This document shows, in pieces, positions 1 through 12,971 of a stretch of DNA of 64,000 bases. The stretch is taken from NCBI RefSeq assembly GCF_036370855.1, contig NC_088099.1, positions 22,535,501 to 22,599,500 on the forward strand, read 5' to 3'. A model generated the notes under the pieces. The model was given only the letters and a program-made list of their open reading frames with translations, was not told the origin of the DNA and searched no databases. Position numbers and translations under genes: made by a program. The DNA is from Dromaius novaehollandiae (taxonomy: Eukaryota > Chordata > Aves > Casuariiformes > Dromaiidae). Position 1 is the first letter of the stretch. Each line of letters begins with the position of its first letter.

Positions 1-1569
1 CATTTTGCCTAATAGTAGGAAAAAAAATTGTCCTCGATAGAATGACAAAGCAAAACACAGGCCCTGTTAACTCAAGATACAAGATTCATTCCAACTTCAG
101 TAAGCTTGATCTCTCACCAGTGATACCAGCATTGAGTAAAGCACTAGTTTTCCCACAGAAGTGCCATCTATAAAGAAATTAATCTTTTTTGTTAATACTT
201 TAAATTAGATGACACTGAACTGTATATCCAAAGATAGTTTATGGTGTCTTACAACCAGTTATCCAGTAGTACAAAGTACAGCAATCTCCCTGTGAAGAGG
301 AAACTGGAATCTAGGGTCAACTTACCTCATGCTCCCCTTACATATTTCCTGTGTTCTTTAGTCTCTCCTAGTGGACACCTGCTTTATTCACAGTCCAATA
401 GCTCTCACTTGGGCACCAGGGCCTGGAAACATTTTGGGAAAAACAACACAGGAGGTGAAAGCATGGGCACTGATCTCTCAAAGGTGGAGGTTACGGCATG
501 GCAGCGGATTCTTGGTGTGTGCAGACTTGGTTCTTTTTAGAGATTTACACACAGGAGACACTATTTCAACTTAAAGGCAGTAACTTAACTGGAGGGAAAA
601 AGGAAAAGGTAGAGAAAGAAGTTGTTCTTCCTTTGACTGAGCAAGTCACTAGACCCTGTGTAATAGTGTCTGTTTTCCCAAGTCTTTTACCTTCTCCTCC
701 TCCTGCTACATTACCTCAAGTTGCTATCCCTGTCTCTCTTTACAATTTTTTTTTTTCTCCACTTGCAATAGACGCTTCTTTTTGTCTTTTACCTGGAAAG
801 CCCTAAAATCCTGTGAGGGAAAGAAAGAGAAGCTGCGGGCTCTTGGCAGCCCAGCTTCGCAGTGCATGGTATGTTGTTAAGCAACTACCTCATCATGTGC
901 TGACTGGCTGAGCTGGTGTGTTAGCAGAGTGCGGTGGCTTGAAGAATGCTCTGCTGCAAGCTTCATTATAGACTGTACTAGACAAGACTTAAAAGGGATA
1001 CGTATTTTTGAATGCTGTCTTTTTACCTTCCAAAGTGATGCCTTATGCAGTCAGTTATTCTGGATTAGGGCTTTAAATCTCTCCAGTTGAAGTTGTAAAA
1101 TTGAGGAATCTAGGTATCTCTACTACTACTGAGTATATTATTTACTGGCTAAGGAATGACTGTCTTTGACTTACTTAATATCTAGTTATTAGTCAGTACA
1201 CAGATTTAAAAGTGAAAACCTACTTATTCTCTGATGACAAGAGTTTCCTTGTGACAGGGAAGGTTTCGCTCTTGTGAGCAAGGAGATGATTTAGATCTGT
1301 GTGTACCCACGCCCAGCAGGTGCTCTAATTACTAAACTACTAGGCTAAAAAGGGATCAGCTGTACCACCTCCTTCTCTGGGGGTTTTGGGCCTGGTATAT
1401 GTACTCATCGTGTATGTACCTGCCATTAAGGCAAGAAAAGAAGGACCACATTATTTCTGAATTTCCCCATGCTGTAAATGATATAAATTCAGCTTGTCCA
1501 TGCTGTTAACATTTAGGAAAATAGGAACTTTACTGATGAAATAATTTGCTTTTCTTTTTTTCTAAAAAG
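1..1569 (+). other. NSUN6: 3' part of last NSUN6 intron
   Basis: Non-coding DNA ending in a pyrimidine-rich tract and an AG acceptor at 1568-1569, directly before the NSUN6 terminal exon. I looked for the preceding NSUN6 exon, which should encode the end of the methyltransferase core, and did not see it, so it must lie left of the window. The open frames here are short and lack recognisable domains. The one structured item is the tRNA-like repeat relic at about 1240-1385. Confidence 0.75.
1240..1385 (-). repeat. Ancient tRNA-like SINE relic
   Basis: Read on the - strand, about 1290-1350 resembles a tRNA-derived repeat head: an A-box-like TTAGAGCACCTGC, then a degenerate B-box region (GGGTACACACAGATC). 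It is followed on the + side by the 'ggctaaaa...ccacctcctt' sequence familiar to me from old sauropsid repeats. It is strongly diverged and the limits are approximate. The family name is uncertain; a repeat-library search would settle it. Confidence 0.4.
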
Positions 1570-1782
1570 GAACCTCATATTGGAGGAGAAGGCATGAGGG
1601 GAGCTGGGCTGTCGCTTGTTCAGCTGAAGCTGCTGCAGAGATTTGATCCATCTGCTGTGACTTTGCAGGGAATGGACATTAATTCTTTGCAAGATTCCAG
1701 GGAAGATGATTTGATTTCACTGGCAAATAAGGACTGTATAGGATTTTTTATTGCAAAATTTATTAAACTGAATAGTAAATAA
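1570..1782 (+). CDS. NSUN6: NSUN6 terminal coding exon (C-terminal 71 codons incl. stop)
   Basis: NSUN6 is an RsmB/NOP2-family SAM-dependent RNA cytosine-5 methyltransferase. It is known to modify C72 of tRNA-Thr and tRNA-Cys and some mRNAs. This exon starts in phase 0 after the AG at 1568-1569 and ends at TAA 1780-1782. It encodes EPHIGGEGMRGAGLS near its start, then LQRFDPSAV, and ends with GFFIAKFIKLNSK. These match my memory of the vertebrate NSUN6 C-terminus; the FFIAKF segment is the last strand of the methyltransferase fold shared by the family. The catalytic cysteines and SAM motifs are in earlier exons outside the window. The linker between the two conserved blocks is more diverged than the ends. 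The open frame continues about 24 nt upstream of the exon, but that stretch is the pyrimidine tract of the intron. Confidence 0.9.
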   Translation, partial: EPHIGGEGMRGAGLSLVQLKLLQRFDPSAVTLQGMDINSLQDSREDDLISLANKDCIGFFIAKFIKLNSK

Positions 1783-1930
1783 GCATTTAGCAATACAACC
1801 TGAAAAAATACCTTTGTGAGTCTAAGAACAGTTCAACTGTTAACTATATTTCTTACTGCTGCAACGTTGCCAAGCCAACAGACTGACGACACGGTTGCTG
1901 TGGTAGCAATAAAATCTGCCAGCTGTTCTG
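1783..1930 (+). other. NSUN6: NSUN6 3' UTR with poly(A) signal
   Basis: A canonical AATAAA at 1908-1913 lies 126 nt after the NSUN6 stop, followed by a T/G-rich stretch (about 1918-1935), so a short 3' UTR ending near 1930 is plausible. Further AATAAA hexamers at 2175-2180 and 2447-2452 could serve longer forms. The end point is an inference from the hexamer only. Confidence 0.5.
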
Positions 1931-4003
1931 CTGGGAAAAAGCCACAGGTTGCAGAAAGAACGTCACAGCTGGGGGAGGGGTAGCATCATTTTTAAGTCTC
2001 CACTTGCTTTTGTATTTACAGCAGGTCAGTGCATGAAAGACAAGTATGTTCAGTCATCCTGTTGTCCGTTTTATCTTTTACCATGTTAGTAGCTCATATA
2101 GCACCACAAACATAGGAACAGGGCTTCACAGGGATAGGGGTGGGAGTTAAGCTATCTTATGAAATGCAATCATAAATAAAATACACTGGAACTGTTATTG
2201 CAGATTTTGGAAAAGATGGTTTCTGTGGAGGTTTATCAAAACACTTCATTAAATAGTGCTAAATGGAACACTAATATTTCACAAAGAACTGTTTTATAAA
2301 TTGATACTTAGAACCTCATTTCTTTTTTATTTTAATACAAGCAAGATGATCTGTACACATAGTATATACACAAAATACGATTAGGCTTTGTAGCATGTCT
2401 TTTATAGCAGCATGAATATATTAAACCATCTCACTCTGGGAATGTAAATAAATATTGTTTCAACATCAAACTTCCCATGCATAAACTGTATTGGTTCTGA
2501 AATAGACTACTGGACTGGCTGACAAATGACAGTTTTAAAATCAAACATTTGCAATAGAAGGGGCAACAGTTGTGATTAATATATCAAGAGACAAAAAACA
2601 ATGCATAATACCATCTGAAATGTTGCAGATTTACCTTTCAAACAACTTAGAATATTAAATCTTTACTGGTGAGAAAGTTATCACCTGCTAAAATCATATG
2701 AAAATTGAGACTGGGGAAGCATATTACTGAGAACTGACTTAAAACACTGATCAAATGTTTAATAATCTAAATTCCATAAATTTGTTAGATATATTTGAAA
2801 TTTCTGCTTCAGTTCCAGAGATGTTTTCATTTTTAACAGTATTTTTTTCACCGGAACTGGCAATAGCACTAAAATTGGGGAGAAAAAGGTAAGTACAATT
2901 CAAAAACCTAAACTGACTATTTTTGTCACTGATCAAATTCTAGTTTTTAAAAGCATTATCTGAAAAACTTCTTTCTTTTGGCATAGAATTATTTGGTTTC
3001 ATTTAACAGAATGATATTAATTTTATAACTCACTTTTACTAAACTGTTTCCTGTCATTGCATTTGTTTGTAATCAAAACAATTTATACAATTCTGTATCT
3101 CAGTAGTCTGTTTATTTACTTGTATTTGTATAAATATTTTGATACAGAGTATCTTCTACCATTCTTAAATAAAACAGATGCCACTTCTTCTGTTTTACCA
3201 AAGGTGACTACTAACTACATGTATGATCTTCATCCTCTGAAAGGCCTATCCTAGGAGGATGGAATCCTTGTCTACCTCTTACGTACTTTTGTTGGTCCCT
3301 CCTTGCAGTTAACCATGGCGTGCCAGAAGAATTAAAATTCATCTTTTTTTGCATCAGTAGTAGACAAAATATCCTATTTAGAATCATAAGAGCTCATATT
3401 TTAAATTACAGTTTTTTAGCCTAAATATGGCTAAAATAATTACTTGGTAACAAAATGTATTCACTTTCTATTGTATGTACATGTTGAAATTTGTAACTCA
3501 GTGCTAGTAAAAGACTTTTCTTTTGCAGAATATATAAATTCAGTAAACGTTAATCAGCATATATAGTCAGTATATTGAAATTGGCATACACATACAATGT
3601 GAGGAACTTTTGCCTTCATGTTCAGTAGCAGGAGCTATGTAATACTGAATTTAAAAAGTTAAAAATGCTGATTTTTTTAGTGGAGGATTTGTTGAGACTT
3701 TCCCAGATTTATTTAGTTCTGAATCAAAAACAGGCTTTTCAAGAAGTTGATCTCACTTGATTTTGTAAGACAAGTTTCTCAGAAAAAAAAAATCTTTTTA
3801 TGACTGACTTACTTGTATGTGATTCCAGTGTAATTGCAGACCACACTTAACCTGAAAAAGCATTACTGATATCTGAACTTGCACTACTAGAGTATTTCTG
3901 CAAAAGTCACTGCTGGACTTAAAAAAAATATTCAGCATATTAAAGGGATAAACCTCAGCTGTTTCCCCAGGCCCCCTCTCTCTATGGACAATGGAGAGAC
4001 TGA

Positions 4004-4030
4004 GGGAGGGAAGGTGGGGGGGGAGGGGGG
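4004..4030 (+). repeat. G-rich tract with quadruplex-forming pattern
   Basis: Four or more runs of at least three G separated by 1-5 nt, within a longer purine stretch (3992-4055). It is G-rich on the + (NSUN6) strand and C-rich on the CACNB2 strand. The pattern fits the usual G-quadruplex rule; function is not shown. Confidence 0.6.
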
Positions 4031-5254
4031 AGACAGAGAAAAAAGAGAAAAGAGACTTCTCCATCAGGCAGTTCTGAGCAGAAATTTAATTAAGATGTGA
4101 ATCACCCTTTGAAAGAGCCAACCTCCTTGCTTTTACTACAGAAGGAGACTGGTTGGCTAAGCTGGATGTCTAAAGTTGGAAGGATGCCCTCTTTGCTTTG
4201 CTTTTTCCTTTTCTTTTCTTACTGTGACTTCAAGTGCAGGTATTTTAATATTTTTTCATTTTCACCACTTTGATGTATGGAGTGTGTATGTGTTTTTAGT
4301 ACATAGTAGGGTTCCTTTCCTGGTAAGAATGCTTTACAGACTGCATCATAATGCTTCAATGTGGCTGAAGCACAACTGAAATACATACACTATATAAAGT
4401 ATTTATATATTGAATTAAAAAGGTATTGTCATTTTAATGGAAGATTAATGCTAAAAAAAACCCCAGAGAGATTAGGCATATAATCAGAGCCTATCTTTAA
4501 AAAAAAAAAAAAGAATCTGAAAAATAGTTTTCTCTATTTGCAGAAATAGTGATTAGTAGTAGTAGTACCAGATCTAAGTATTTATCTCAGTCAATACAAA
4601 GATATTAAAAGGCAGCCTAGTATAGCATGAAATTATAACAACAGTTTCTTTCTGTTTAAGTGTCATAGAGTCCACCAAAATTTTTAGACTGTAGCATTTC
4701 ATAAGCTCTTAAAGGAAAAAGGAATACTTATTAATAAGAAATCAGACTAGTGATGGTGATCAACAAGAAATGACTTTGGGTACTTATATATACACACAGT
4801 ATTTTAAAGAACTGTCTTTTTCTGCTTCATTGTGACTAAATATTCAACATTGTTCATTTGAGTTGAAAGTACCACAAACAGAGTTTTAAAAATAGTTATT
4901 CCAGAAACTACCAAATAATTTATGAGCAAATCCAGTTGTATGCTGCTAGGATTTGTTGTAGAGTAGATATACATGATAGATAAAAGTGGTAAGAGTAAAG
5001 TAAGAAAAAAGAACACAGATGAGTTAGAAGCAGCAGATTGATCTCTGTATCTGACGTAAAACTTTTTTTTTTTGACTGCGTAGGAACACATCTCTGGAGT
5101 GTTATGCTATAAAAAGAAACTGTCTATAAAACTACCGTAAGCTTATATGTAGCATAGTTTCTTATATAAAAATGGGGAAGTGAATTATAGACGAAATTGG
5201 AATTTGCTGAACAAGTCTGACTGAACATTTGACAGAAAATATTCCCAAGGCAAA

Positions 5255-5320
5255 AGCACCCACATTTTACAGATGATAAAACTAAAATTTTGGTGAAAGA
5301 GCTGTTAATAAAGTAATAAA
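5255..5320 (-). repeat. Possible MIR fragment
   Basis: The + strand contains CATTTTACAGATGATAAAAC, a diverged match to the reverse complement of the MIR core ('cattttacagatgaggaaac'). The segment is short and old, so this is a tentative call. Confidence 0.35.
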
Positions 5321-5453
5321 TAAATATGACAATATGTAAAACAAAAATGTCACTTTACAATCTGAAAAAGAATTTCCCCGCCCCTCCTGTAGACTATACT
5401 AATATTTTTGGCAATGTGCTTTATTTTCATGAAGGGAATGGAATTAAAATTGT

Positions 5454-5492
5454 AAAAAAAAAAAAAAAAAAACAAACAAACAAACAAAAAAA
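5454..5492 (+). repeat. Poly(A) run followed by (CAAA)n
   Basis: A 19-nt A run (5454-5472) is followed by several CAAA units. This is a simple repeat. No retrocopy could be recognised on its 5' side. Confidence 0.85.
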
Positions 5493-8400
5493 GAGAATTA
5501 GGAGATTGAGCATTTGGGAAATAACTTTCTGCCTATGTTAAAGGAATCAGAAGTCAAATGTAACCAGAAACCAAAATAAATCTTGAGGCCTTCCTAACTA
5601 CCGCAGGAGGTGGCTTATGCTAATCTTTTTCCTTTGCACTGACACTGATTGAAAGCAATCAGACCACTCCTTGCATTCCAGCTAAGGGACTGATAGTGGG
5701 TAGGGACAACTATGGCTAGGACCATTTGGAAACCTCTGCCGCTGTCACAGAAATTGATTCTGACTTTACAAACCAATGGAGCTTGAAAATGGTAATTACT
5801 AGCAAAGTCATAAGACATAGTAAGTATAAAGGGGGCAGAGTACTAGAATTGGGCAGGAACTGCATGTATAGGATGCAAAGGGTCTGCTGGATGAGCAACA
5901 AGAGAGAAGGAGAAGGAAAATGAGCTCTGTACTTTGATTCAAGGTTTGACAAGTGGAGAAAACTTACTAATTGATTTCAAAGCAGTTCTTTTAGCTCTCA
6001 AGTCTTACTGATGCCAACTTTGTGCATAAACTTGTTTGTTTATTCTTCCATGCTACCCTGTTCCTTAACAGGTCTAGAGACTTACTCTCCCCTCCTTCCA
6101 AATCTTCCACCCTTCTTTCATGGTGTCTACGTAACACTAAACTGATACAGTAGGGCTGTTGAGCAGTACTGATGTGTATTCATTTGAAAAGACATACAAA
6201 ACAAAGTTAATATATAACATACACATAAATGTTAAATTTTATCCTATTCCTTTCATATGCTGAAATCCTTAGGAAAAATACAGCGAGAGCTGGTAAGACC
6301 TATGTACCACTTAGCTGTTTTATCACCTTCCCTTCTTTCTCATTTATCCTTTTAGCTTATTTTAATAGAAATGTTACAGGTTGTATGTGTACCACACATA
6401 CATAAGAGGACTCTGGAGCTAACTGGGACCTTTAGCATTTCTCAAATTCAAAGCTCTTGAAACCAGATATAGAAATATAAACCCACTGGTATCCTATGCA
6501 AACAATAATGTTAAAATTTCCATTGGCAAAACTTTGCACAGACATTTCATCACAATAACCTTTGATATGTCCTCCAGTTGGAGTATTTTTAAAGCTTCTT
6601 GTTGAAAACTGTTAAAGTGCTTTTCAAAGTAGTGCTCAGCAGGCAGGTGGTATTGTGCAAAGTGTGTAGTACAAGCTCACATTACAACTGATTTGTCACT
6701 CTTAAAACAGTAACTGAAGGAAAATATCTTAGCAAGGCTAATAAAAACCTACTGAGAGTGTCAGCATAAGAAATGTAAGTATTAGAATGTTGCCTATACA
6801 TAGTTACTTTCACTATACAAAAAAAAATGATTCTCTTGGAGTTGCATGGGCATATGCCCTTGGTTTTGATAAGATATTTATAGTACATAAACCAATATAT
6901 AGGTAATGCTTAAATATCAGGGCTTGGATTATGCTATTTTCTCACTTATTTGTCTCTGTATGGGTACTTACTCCATGGTTTTCACTCAGTGCTTTGAAAC
7001 TCTGCAAACATTCCTTAATAAATACTTTAAGAAAGGTGGAAAATGCACATTTCTTGGAGCAAGAGTAAAAAACAAATAAAAAAATTTGGGGTACTGAAGT
7101 GGAATCCACAGATCACTTCTTGGGGGACACAGCCCTCCACTAACAGTTGAAGGGAGCAACAGAATTTACTGAAGCTGGTAAAATAGCTAAAGCCAGGCTA
7201 TATATAACAAGACAATATAAATTCTCTTTGCATTTAAATTTGATCTGATATGATTCACACACCAAAAAAATCTTTCGATGTCATTTCCACTGATACACTG
7301 AAAATCTCCTTAGATCAAAAGCCACTGTTTATATAGTCACATATATCCATTTAATTATACAGCAGGTCTACTTACCTACGCTTCCTTCTCCTACAAAGTC
7401 ATTCAGTGATGTTTAGAGAAATGCTGAGAATTTTATTTCTAGAAAAATACCCTTTTTCTCGTGTTCCCCAGAGTTCATGCTCTGAGTCAGAGTGCCCTTG
7501 AATTACCACAAGGGATAGCAGCACTGGGAGTCATGTCCAGATCTCTGACAGCAGAATTTTACCCTCTTGAGCTGTTGTAAAATTATGCATGTAAAACATC
7601 GGGGAGAGGGACATGGCAGACGAAGGATCTTAAAGGGAGTCAAACTGCGTTGCCTGGATGCTGGAATAGAAGACTGGAGAAAACAAGCACATCCTATATA
7701 TCTTATCCATTTCACTAAAATGATATTCAAAAATCAGGCAATGCTGATATTCCCAGAATTAAAATAATAAATAATAAAAACTTCCAGCTAAATGAAGTAT
7801 TATCCGACTACAATCTTTATATAATGTGCTATTTACAGTGAAATACAAAAAGTATTTCATTCATACAATTACTACAAAGATTATAAGTGATGCAGAACGG
7901 CCTTTACACTGGGCAAGGGTATGGAACCTGTAGCCAAAAATAATAATGAATTTTTCCCCACTTACCAGTGCAACAGGTGTTCAATGCAAAACAAACTGTT
8001 TTCACTCTGATTTAAATGCATTTTCTCTAGTAAGCTCGTAACAGACAGTATTCTGTCACAGTCATTTTTCTAAGCTCTTACTGGCAGCACAACAGTTTAG
8101 GTGAAGGAAAAGCAGTGAGCTGGCTGCAAAGTGGGAATGCAGAGGAATTGGCAAGTGTAGAAAAAAGTGGAGAAGCTACAAAAATTTATTTTCCAACAAA
8201 ATAACTCTCCACAAGCTGTGTAAACTTTTCTTACTAAAACAGATACTCTAAAACACAAAGATTTTACATTTCCAGTGAAACACTCACAGTAACATTTGCC
8301 TGTGTTTTTACTCTCCCGGAGTCTCAACAAAGAGCCAGCAGATTTATGCTTTCTCAATTACCTGGATCAGTAAACTCCCCCATGTTCCCTGACTGCAATT

Positions 8401-9491
8401 TGGATTTTTAAATTAATAGACAGACTGAAGAAAGAGACTTCTTGGGCTTTTCAGTAACCTTTGTTTTCTTCAGTAGATTCTCACACTTTGCTGCCTGATG
8501 TGCACACGCACACCCATCCACCACCCGCCTGCTCACATACACACCTCTGTTGTGTGTGCTCTGTTATTCTGACAATAGAAGAAAAATTGTGTCCATTGCA
8601 ATTGTGTGACCTGTACAGAGAAGAATAATTTATACTGGTTAGTTACCTTTATCATAAATTTAAAATGCAAAATTGGATTTGCAAGGACAGAATTAGGTAT
8701 AAGAATTAGACCCTTTATCTCAAGCATTCATTCTTATTTACAGTAAGTATAAGCTTTCTGCTACAGAAGAAAAAGTATTTAGATTGAACACTGTTACAGA
8801 TTCCCTAAATGAGGCTAGTTCCAGTTGCCAGTAATTCAAAAGCAAATCTGCTGACTTGGCATTAGGACTCTAAAACAGTGTGATCAAACTTATATAGTAA
8901 GAAGGTGTCTGCAGAAATAACATTTATAAACTGTATATACAGTACACAGTACCAGTACATAGAAAATAGATTCTGACTTTATGATCCCCTGTGTGTAAGG
9001 CAAGACTGATTTCTGTCCTCAAATGGAGTCCACCAGAGGTACAAGCAACAGATAGTGGCTCTTAAATCAATATGCAAATCAAGTGCATACAAATTAAAAA
9101 TCAGAGCAGACCAAAGTTTCAGTTTTTTATGTGCTGATTCTGGCTTGCTGAATACACGGGAAGTTCTTAAACATCAAAGGTACCTTTTTTAAAAACACTA
9201 ACAACACCTTGATGGCAATAGATATTGTTCAAGTGGCAGCTACCAAAAACAGCTTGAAAAAAGGCATAGTACAACATCAGGAACTGCAGTTGTACTATGC
9301 TAATTCATACAGCACTAACCAAAAAAATAAGTATATGAATATTCTATCTCATGCTATTGCTATGCAAGCAACAGCAATACAAATCAGCATACAGAAGGAT
9401 ACCATATGTTCTGCAATGAAAAACCCAAAGATATTTTCAAGGGGCATTGTTACAAGACTTCAAAGAAACACAAGACTGCCAGAGGCAAAAG

Positions 9492-9983
9492 TTACTGACG
9501 GATGTAAACATCCCTGTTCCATTCTCCGGTGTCGTTACGTTTTTTAGATATCACTTCCCCATCTTTGTCACAATATTGGTCCCTTGATTTATGACGACTA
9601 CGTTGTTTGTTGCATTCATTGTGGTCCTGCTCGCGGTCCCTTTCCTTTGAGCGATGCCTCGATTCTCTATGTCTGTGATCACTGCTCCCATGGGACTCGT
9701 CTCTATGATTGTGATCCCTGTGAGAATCGTAGTGGTCACCACGCTCATGTGAGTAGTCCTCCTTTGGCTCTATGTAAGCTGAATCTCTGCTGTCTTGTGT
9801 TTCTGAGTCAAAAGTTTCTTGCCTAGAAAGGCCTCGGCTAACACCACTGCGATGGTTATGGTGTTGGGATGAGGAAGAGCGATGCTGGGATTTCTTGATG
9901 GGTTCAACCCGTGCTTCCTCTTCAATTTGTGAACTGCTGCGTTCAGGGACTGAATGGTCATTCCTCTGGTCGCCTTGAGATCC
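9492..9983 (-). CDS. CACNB2: CACNB2 last coding exon: C-terminal tail
   Basis: Acceptor AG at 9985-9984, phase 0, 163 codons plus TAA (complement of 9492-9494). It encodes the beta-2-specific tail: [47 protein letters not shown], an acidic EPKEDYSHE stretch, repeated HRD/HRE/SRH motifs, and the end [10 protein letters not shown]...DVYIRQ. The tail lies outside the SH3-GK core. In other beta-2 proteins it is reported to bind regulators and to be phosphorylated; the R-x-x-S/T-like sites here (e.g. SRQETFDS) are compatible with that. Compared with the mammalian sequence I remember, one residue is missing after SSSS. No internal stop or frameshift occurs. Composition is rich in H, R, S, D and E, with no predicted fold. 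Confidence 0.96.
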   Translation of the reverse strand, partial: GSQGDQRNDHSVPERSSSQIEEEARVEPIKKSQHRSSSSQHHNHRSGVSRGLSRQETFDSETQDSRDSAYIEPKEDYSHERGDHYDSHRDHNHRDESHGSSDHRHRESRHRSKERDREQDHNECNKQRSRHKSRDQYCDKDGEVISKKRNDTGEWNRDVYIRQ

Positions 9984-10189
9984 CTGGTATCACAACCAGC
10001 AGTAAGTTCACATACATGAACTGCATACTTAAAAACTTTCTCCAATATCAAATTAAACTAGAAAGCATCATGAAGCCAATGAAATTTAAGCACACAACAG
10101 TCCACTTGGAATCTAATCTAGAAAATATTAGAATTCAACTTTTACTATAAATTAAGTATTATGATAAAAACAAGCCCTTTCATTCTATT

Positions 10190-10212
10190 CACACACACAC
10201 ACACACACACAC
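10190..10212. repeat. (CA)n microsatellite
   Basis: About eleven perfect CA units in the CACNB2 intron, roughly 200 nt from the last-exon acceptor. The complementary strand, which is the pre-mRNA sense, reads (TG)n. Confidence 0.95.
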
Positions 10213-12927
10213 CCCAGTAGCACTCAGGTTATTCTGTGATGTTTTCTTAATGCCTGTGATGTTTCTGAACACTCCAATTAGCAATAATTACCTACCAAAC
10301 TCCAGACAAAAAGAGAGCATGCAGAAGCAGAAGAATGAAAGAGGATACAGCATACCAGGAGAGGGCAGATAACAGCTCAGAGTTTCTAGAAACCTGTTTG
10401 AAAACAGGCACTATGGGAGAGTGATTTTAAAGGAGTGCACATGCGGGCCGAGAAGATGGATTTGGGCAGAGAACCCAAGGTACAAAACCTTGGCTTTTTT
10501 ATAGTAGCTTTTTTTTTTAAAGAAATAAAATGCACTTGAGTCTGGTACTAAGAACATTTGTATTATGATACTAATAGTATCACTGCCCCTCTGTTTTTCC
10601 CAGTGATAATTCATTTTCCTCGTGGTAATGAAAAATTAAACCTCATAATTTAAACACTCAAGAAAACTGATCATTGCCAAGGAAGCAAAAGCAGAAGGAG
10701 AGTGATATTATCACCTGAAGAATTTCCTGTCAAACTGCTACTATTAAGACACTGAAATAAAAATTACCAGGTAATATCAAACCTACTCTTCATCAGCATA
10801 ATACTTTGACATCACTGCAAAATGAACAAGTGGTTTTATTTTGTTCATTTTGGGGTTTGATTGTGTTAACCTGCCTTTCTCCCTAAACCACAGCCAAAGA
10901 TTTTTCAGTCTTAATTTCAAAATTTTAGGAAATAGTTTATGGTCAATTTGAATTATCCTTCTCATATTAGGTTAAGAACTTCAACAAAAAATCATATCTA
11001 CTGGCACAAAATTAAACAAAGTAGACTTTAACAGAGTTACACAAACATTTATCTGTGAGACTGCACTGAATTTACTGAAGTTAGACTAAAGTTTGCCCTC
11101 CTGTGTTCAGAGTTGTCTGAACCTGAGGCTTGCCTCCAGGGTAGCTCGTGGAGGTATTTCTTTGTATCTTTGTATGATGGAAATAAAACTGAGTTTCAGA
11201 GCTGAACGTCCTGGCCTTTGGGTTCATCCATAGCATGAAGGTGGACGGAGCAACTGGGAACTAAACAGATTTAGAACAGCAGAGCTACGAACCCCAGGTT
11301 TGTTTTAATTGAAAAAGAAATCCTACAGAAATCACTGAATCTTCAACTCTGAGGCAGGGTGTAGGGTGGACTCTGTCCTTCAGCCGCAAATCCTGGCAGT
11401 TGGGTTTCCTAGCAACCCATCAAGTAAGATGACAGGAAATTGTACAAGAACTGGACTGTATTTTATCAGAAATTTATCAAAGCCAACATATTTCAATAAA
11501 ACAGTTCCATTTGACAAATCAGCATTTTCTAAGACAGTATTTTCCACTGTTAAATTTCCCAGCAAGTTGCTGGGTTGCTCCACGTGCTCCCAATTTGAAA
11601 CAAATGGCATGTATGAGAACAAGGTATCAGAAATGGCAGAGTAGATTTTTTTTTTATTCCTGTTTTTATAATTATTGAGAGGATTTTGATTTTCTGGAAA
11701 AGGAATGTAGTAACTGTACACATGAATAGATGTGTTCAAAGTGAACAGAAATGACTCTGTGGAGGAGAATTATAAATGGGATCAAGTGAAAAGTAAGAGA
11801 GTCTAAAACAAGGCCTGCTTTGGATGTATAAACACATTTTTATTACTTTGTAACCATGACTGCTTTTAAAGCACATACACTGGACGCACTCATGAAATCC
11901 TTTAATTCTCGTATGATCAAAAGCCAAATATATACCTATATATAATCATGACTAATAAAATCTGTCACTGCTGTGGTTTGAGACAAATGCAGAATTTGTA
12001 CCTGATTTGAACAGAATGTTATTTTACAAACTCAGATGCATTTTCTCCGCTGTGATGACTACGTGTGCAGGAGTTGGACACGACTGATTTAGAACCAATA
12101 ACCTTATTACCCTGCAATATCAGAATAGTTTGAGGATTTATGGGCAAATTCACTGACAGTAAATTTCCCTAAATATTACAGGGACACTGAAAATGTAATG
12201 TTTGAATCTGGATTAAGACTTGGCTCATAATCAAATCTGGGCTCTGAACTGCATTAGCTGCGACAGTGCAGAAATTTTATGGCTCAGTCTCATCAGATCT
12301 AAAATGAAGGAAGTTTGAGATGAGCCCATTTAATTGTTCGGGTTGTAATTTCATAGAAGTAGCGGTTCTTGGGAAGAAGTTTAAACAGTGTTAAAGCAGA
12401 AGAGAGAAAAAGCTGTGTCCACACAGCCTATTAGGCTTGCTCCCCATTTCCCTCCAGTGGTCCCTAATCACCTACACCATATGTGTGTGAATTTGCTCCC
12501 AGTCTCATTTCTGGATTTAGCCAACAATTTCCCTACAAGAGGAAATCTGGGAGGAGCTGTCAGGACAGTTTGCTCCAAGCTCCCCATCAGACAGACAGGA
12601 GGGGTATGGGCTTCGCCACCTTTGGCTCAGACAATCCCAGGAGACCTTACACCTTCAAACACCTCGTGCCATGCAATGCACAGAGTCAGTGTCATGCTAT
12701 AAACATACCACTCTGGCAAGCAGCAACACAAATCTCTCATTACCATGTATACTTTGGACTGGAAAAACACAAAACCAAATAACGTCCAAAGGCAAAGGGT
12801 GCCACACTGGACCCAGAGGAGAACAAGTCAAGTGCTTTGCAGTGTGGATGTGGCCAATCCAGACTGGAGGCAAGGATTTTCTCTCTAGGGCAGCCCACAA
12901 AGATGGCATAGATGTAAAGTTTAAACT

Positions 12928-12971
12928 CCTAGTAGAGGAATTCCTAGTAGAGGAATTCCTCCTAATAGAGG
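12928..12971. repeat. 15-nt tandem duplication
   Basis: Two perfect copies of CCTAGTAGAGGAATT (12928-12942 and 12943-12957) are followed by a partial diverged copy, CCTAATAGAGG (12961-12971). It is a minor local duplication in an intron. Confidence 0.85.

Larger units (their letters stand above)
1931..9491. other. Convergent intergenic interval and CACNB2 3' UTR
   Basis: This AT-rich stretch lies between the two convergent genes. The part next to 9491 must be CACNB2 3' UTR on the - strand. Candidate - strand AATAAA signals lie at 8185-8190, 7432-7437, 6039-6044 and 3708-3713, and I cannot tell which is used. It also holds a G-rich tract (4004-4030), an A-rich microsatellite (5454-5492) and a probable MIR fragment near 5255-5320. 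Several short open frames occur, but none has a recognisable product. Confidence 0.6.

Noticed and set aside
9551..10051. - strand frames (9551-9748 and 9770-10051) with their own Met starts
   Set aside because: They are alternative-frame shadows of the real CACNB2 last exon (9492-9983), whose true frame begins at a splice site, not at a Met.
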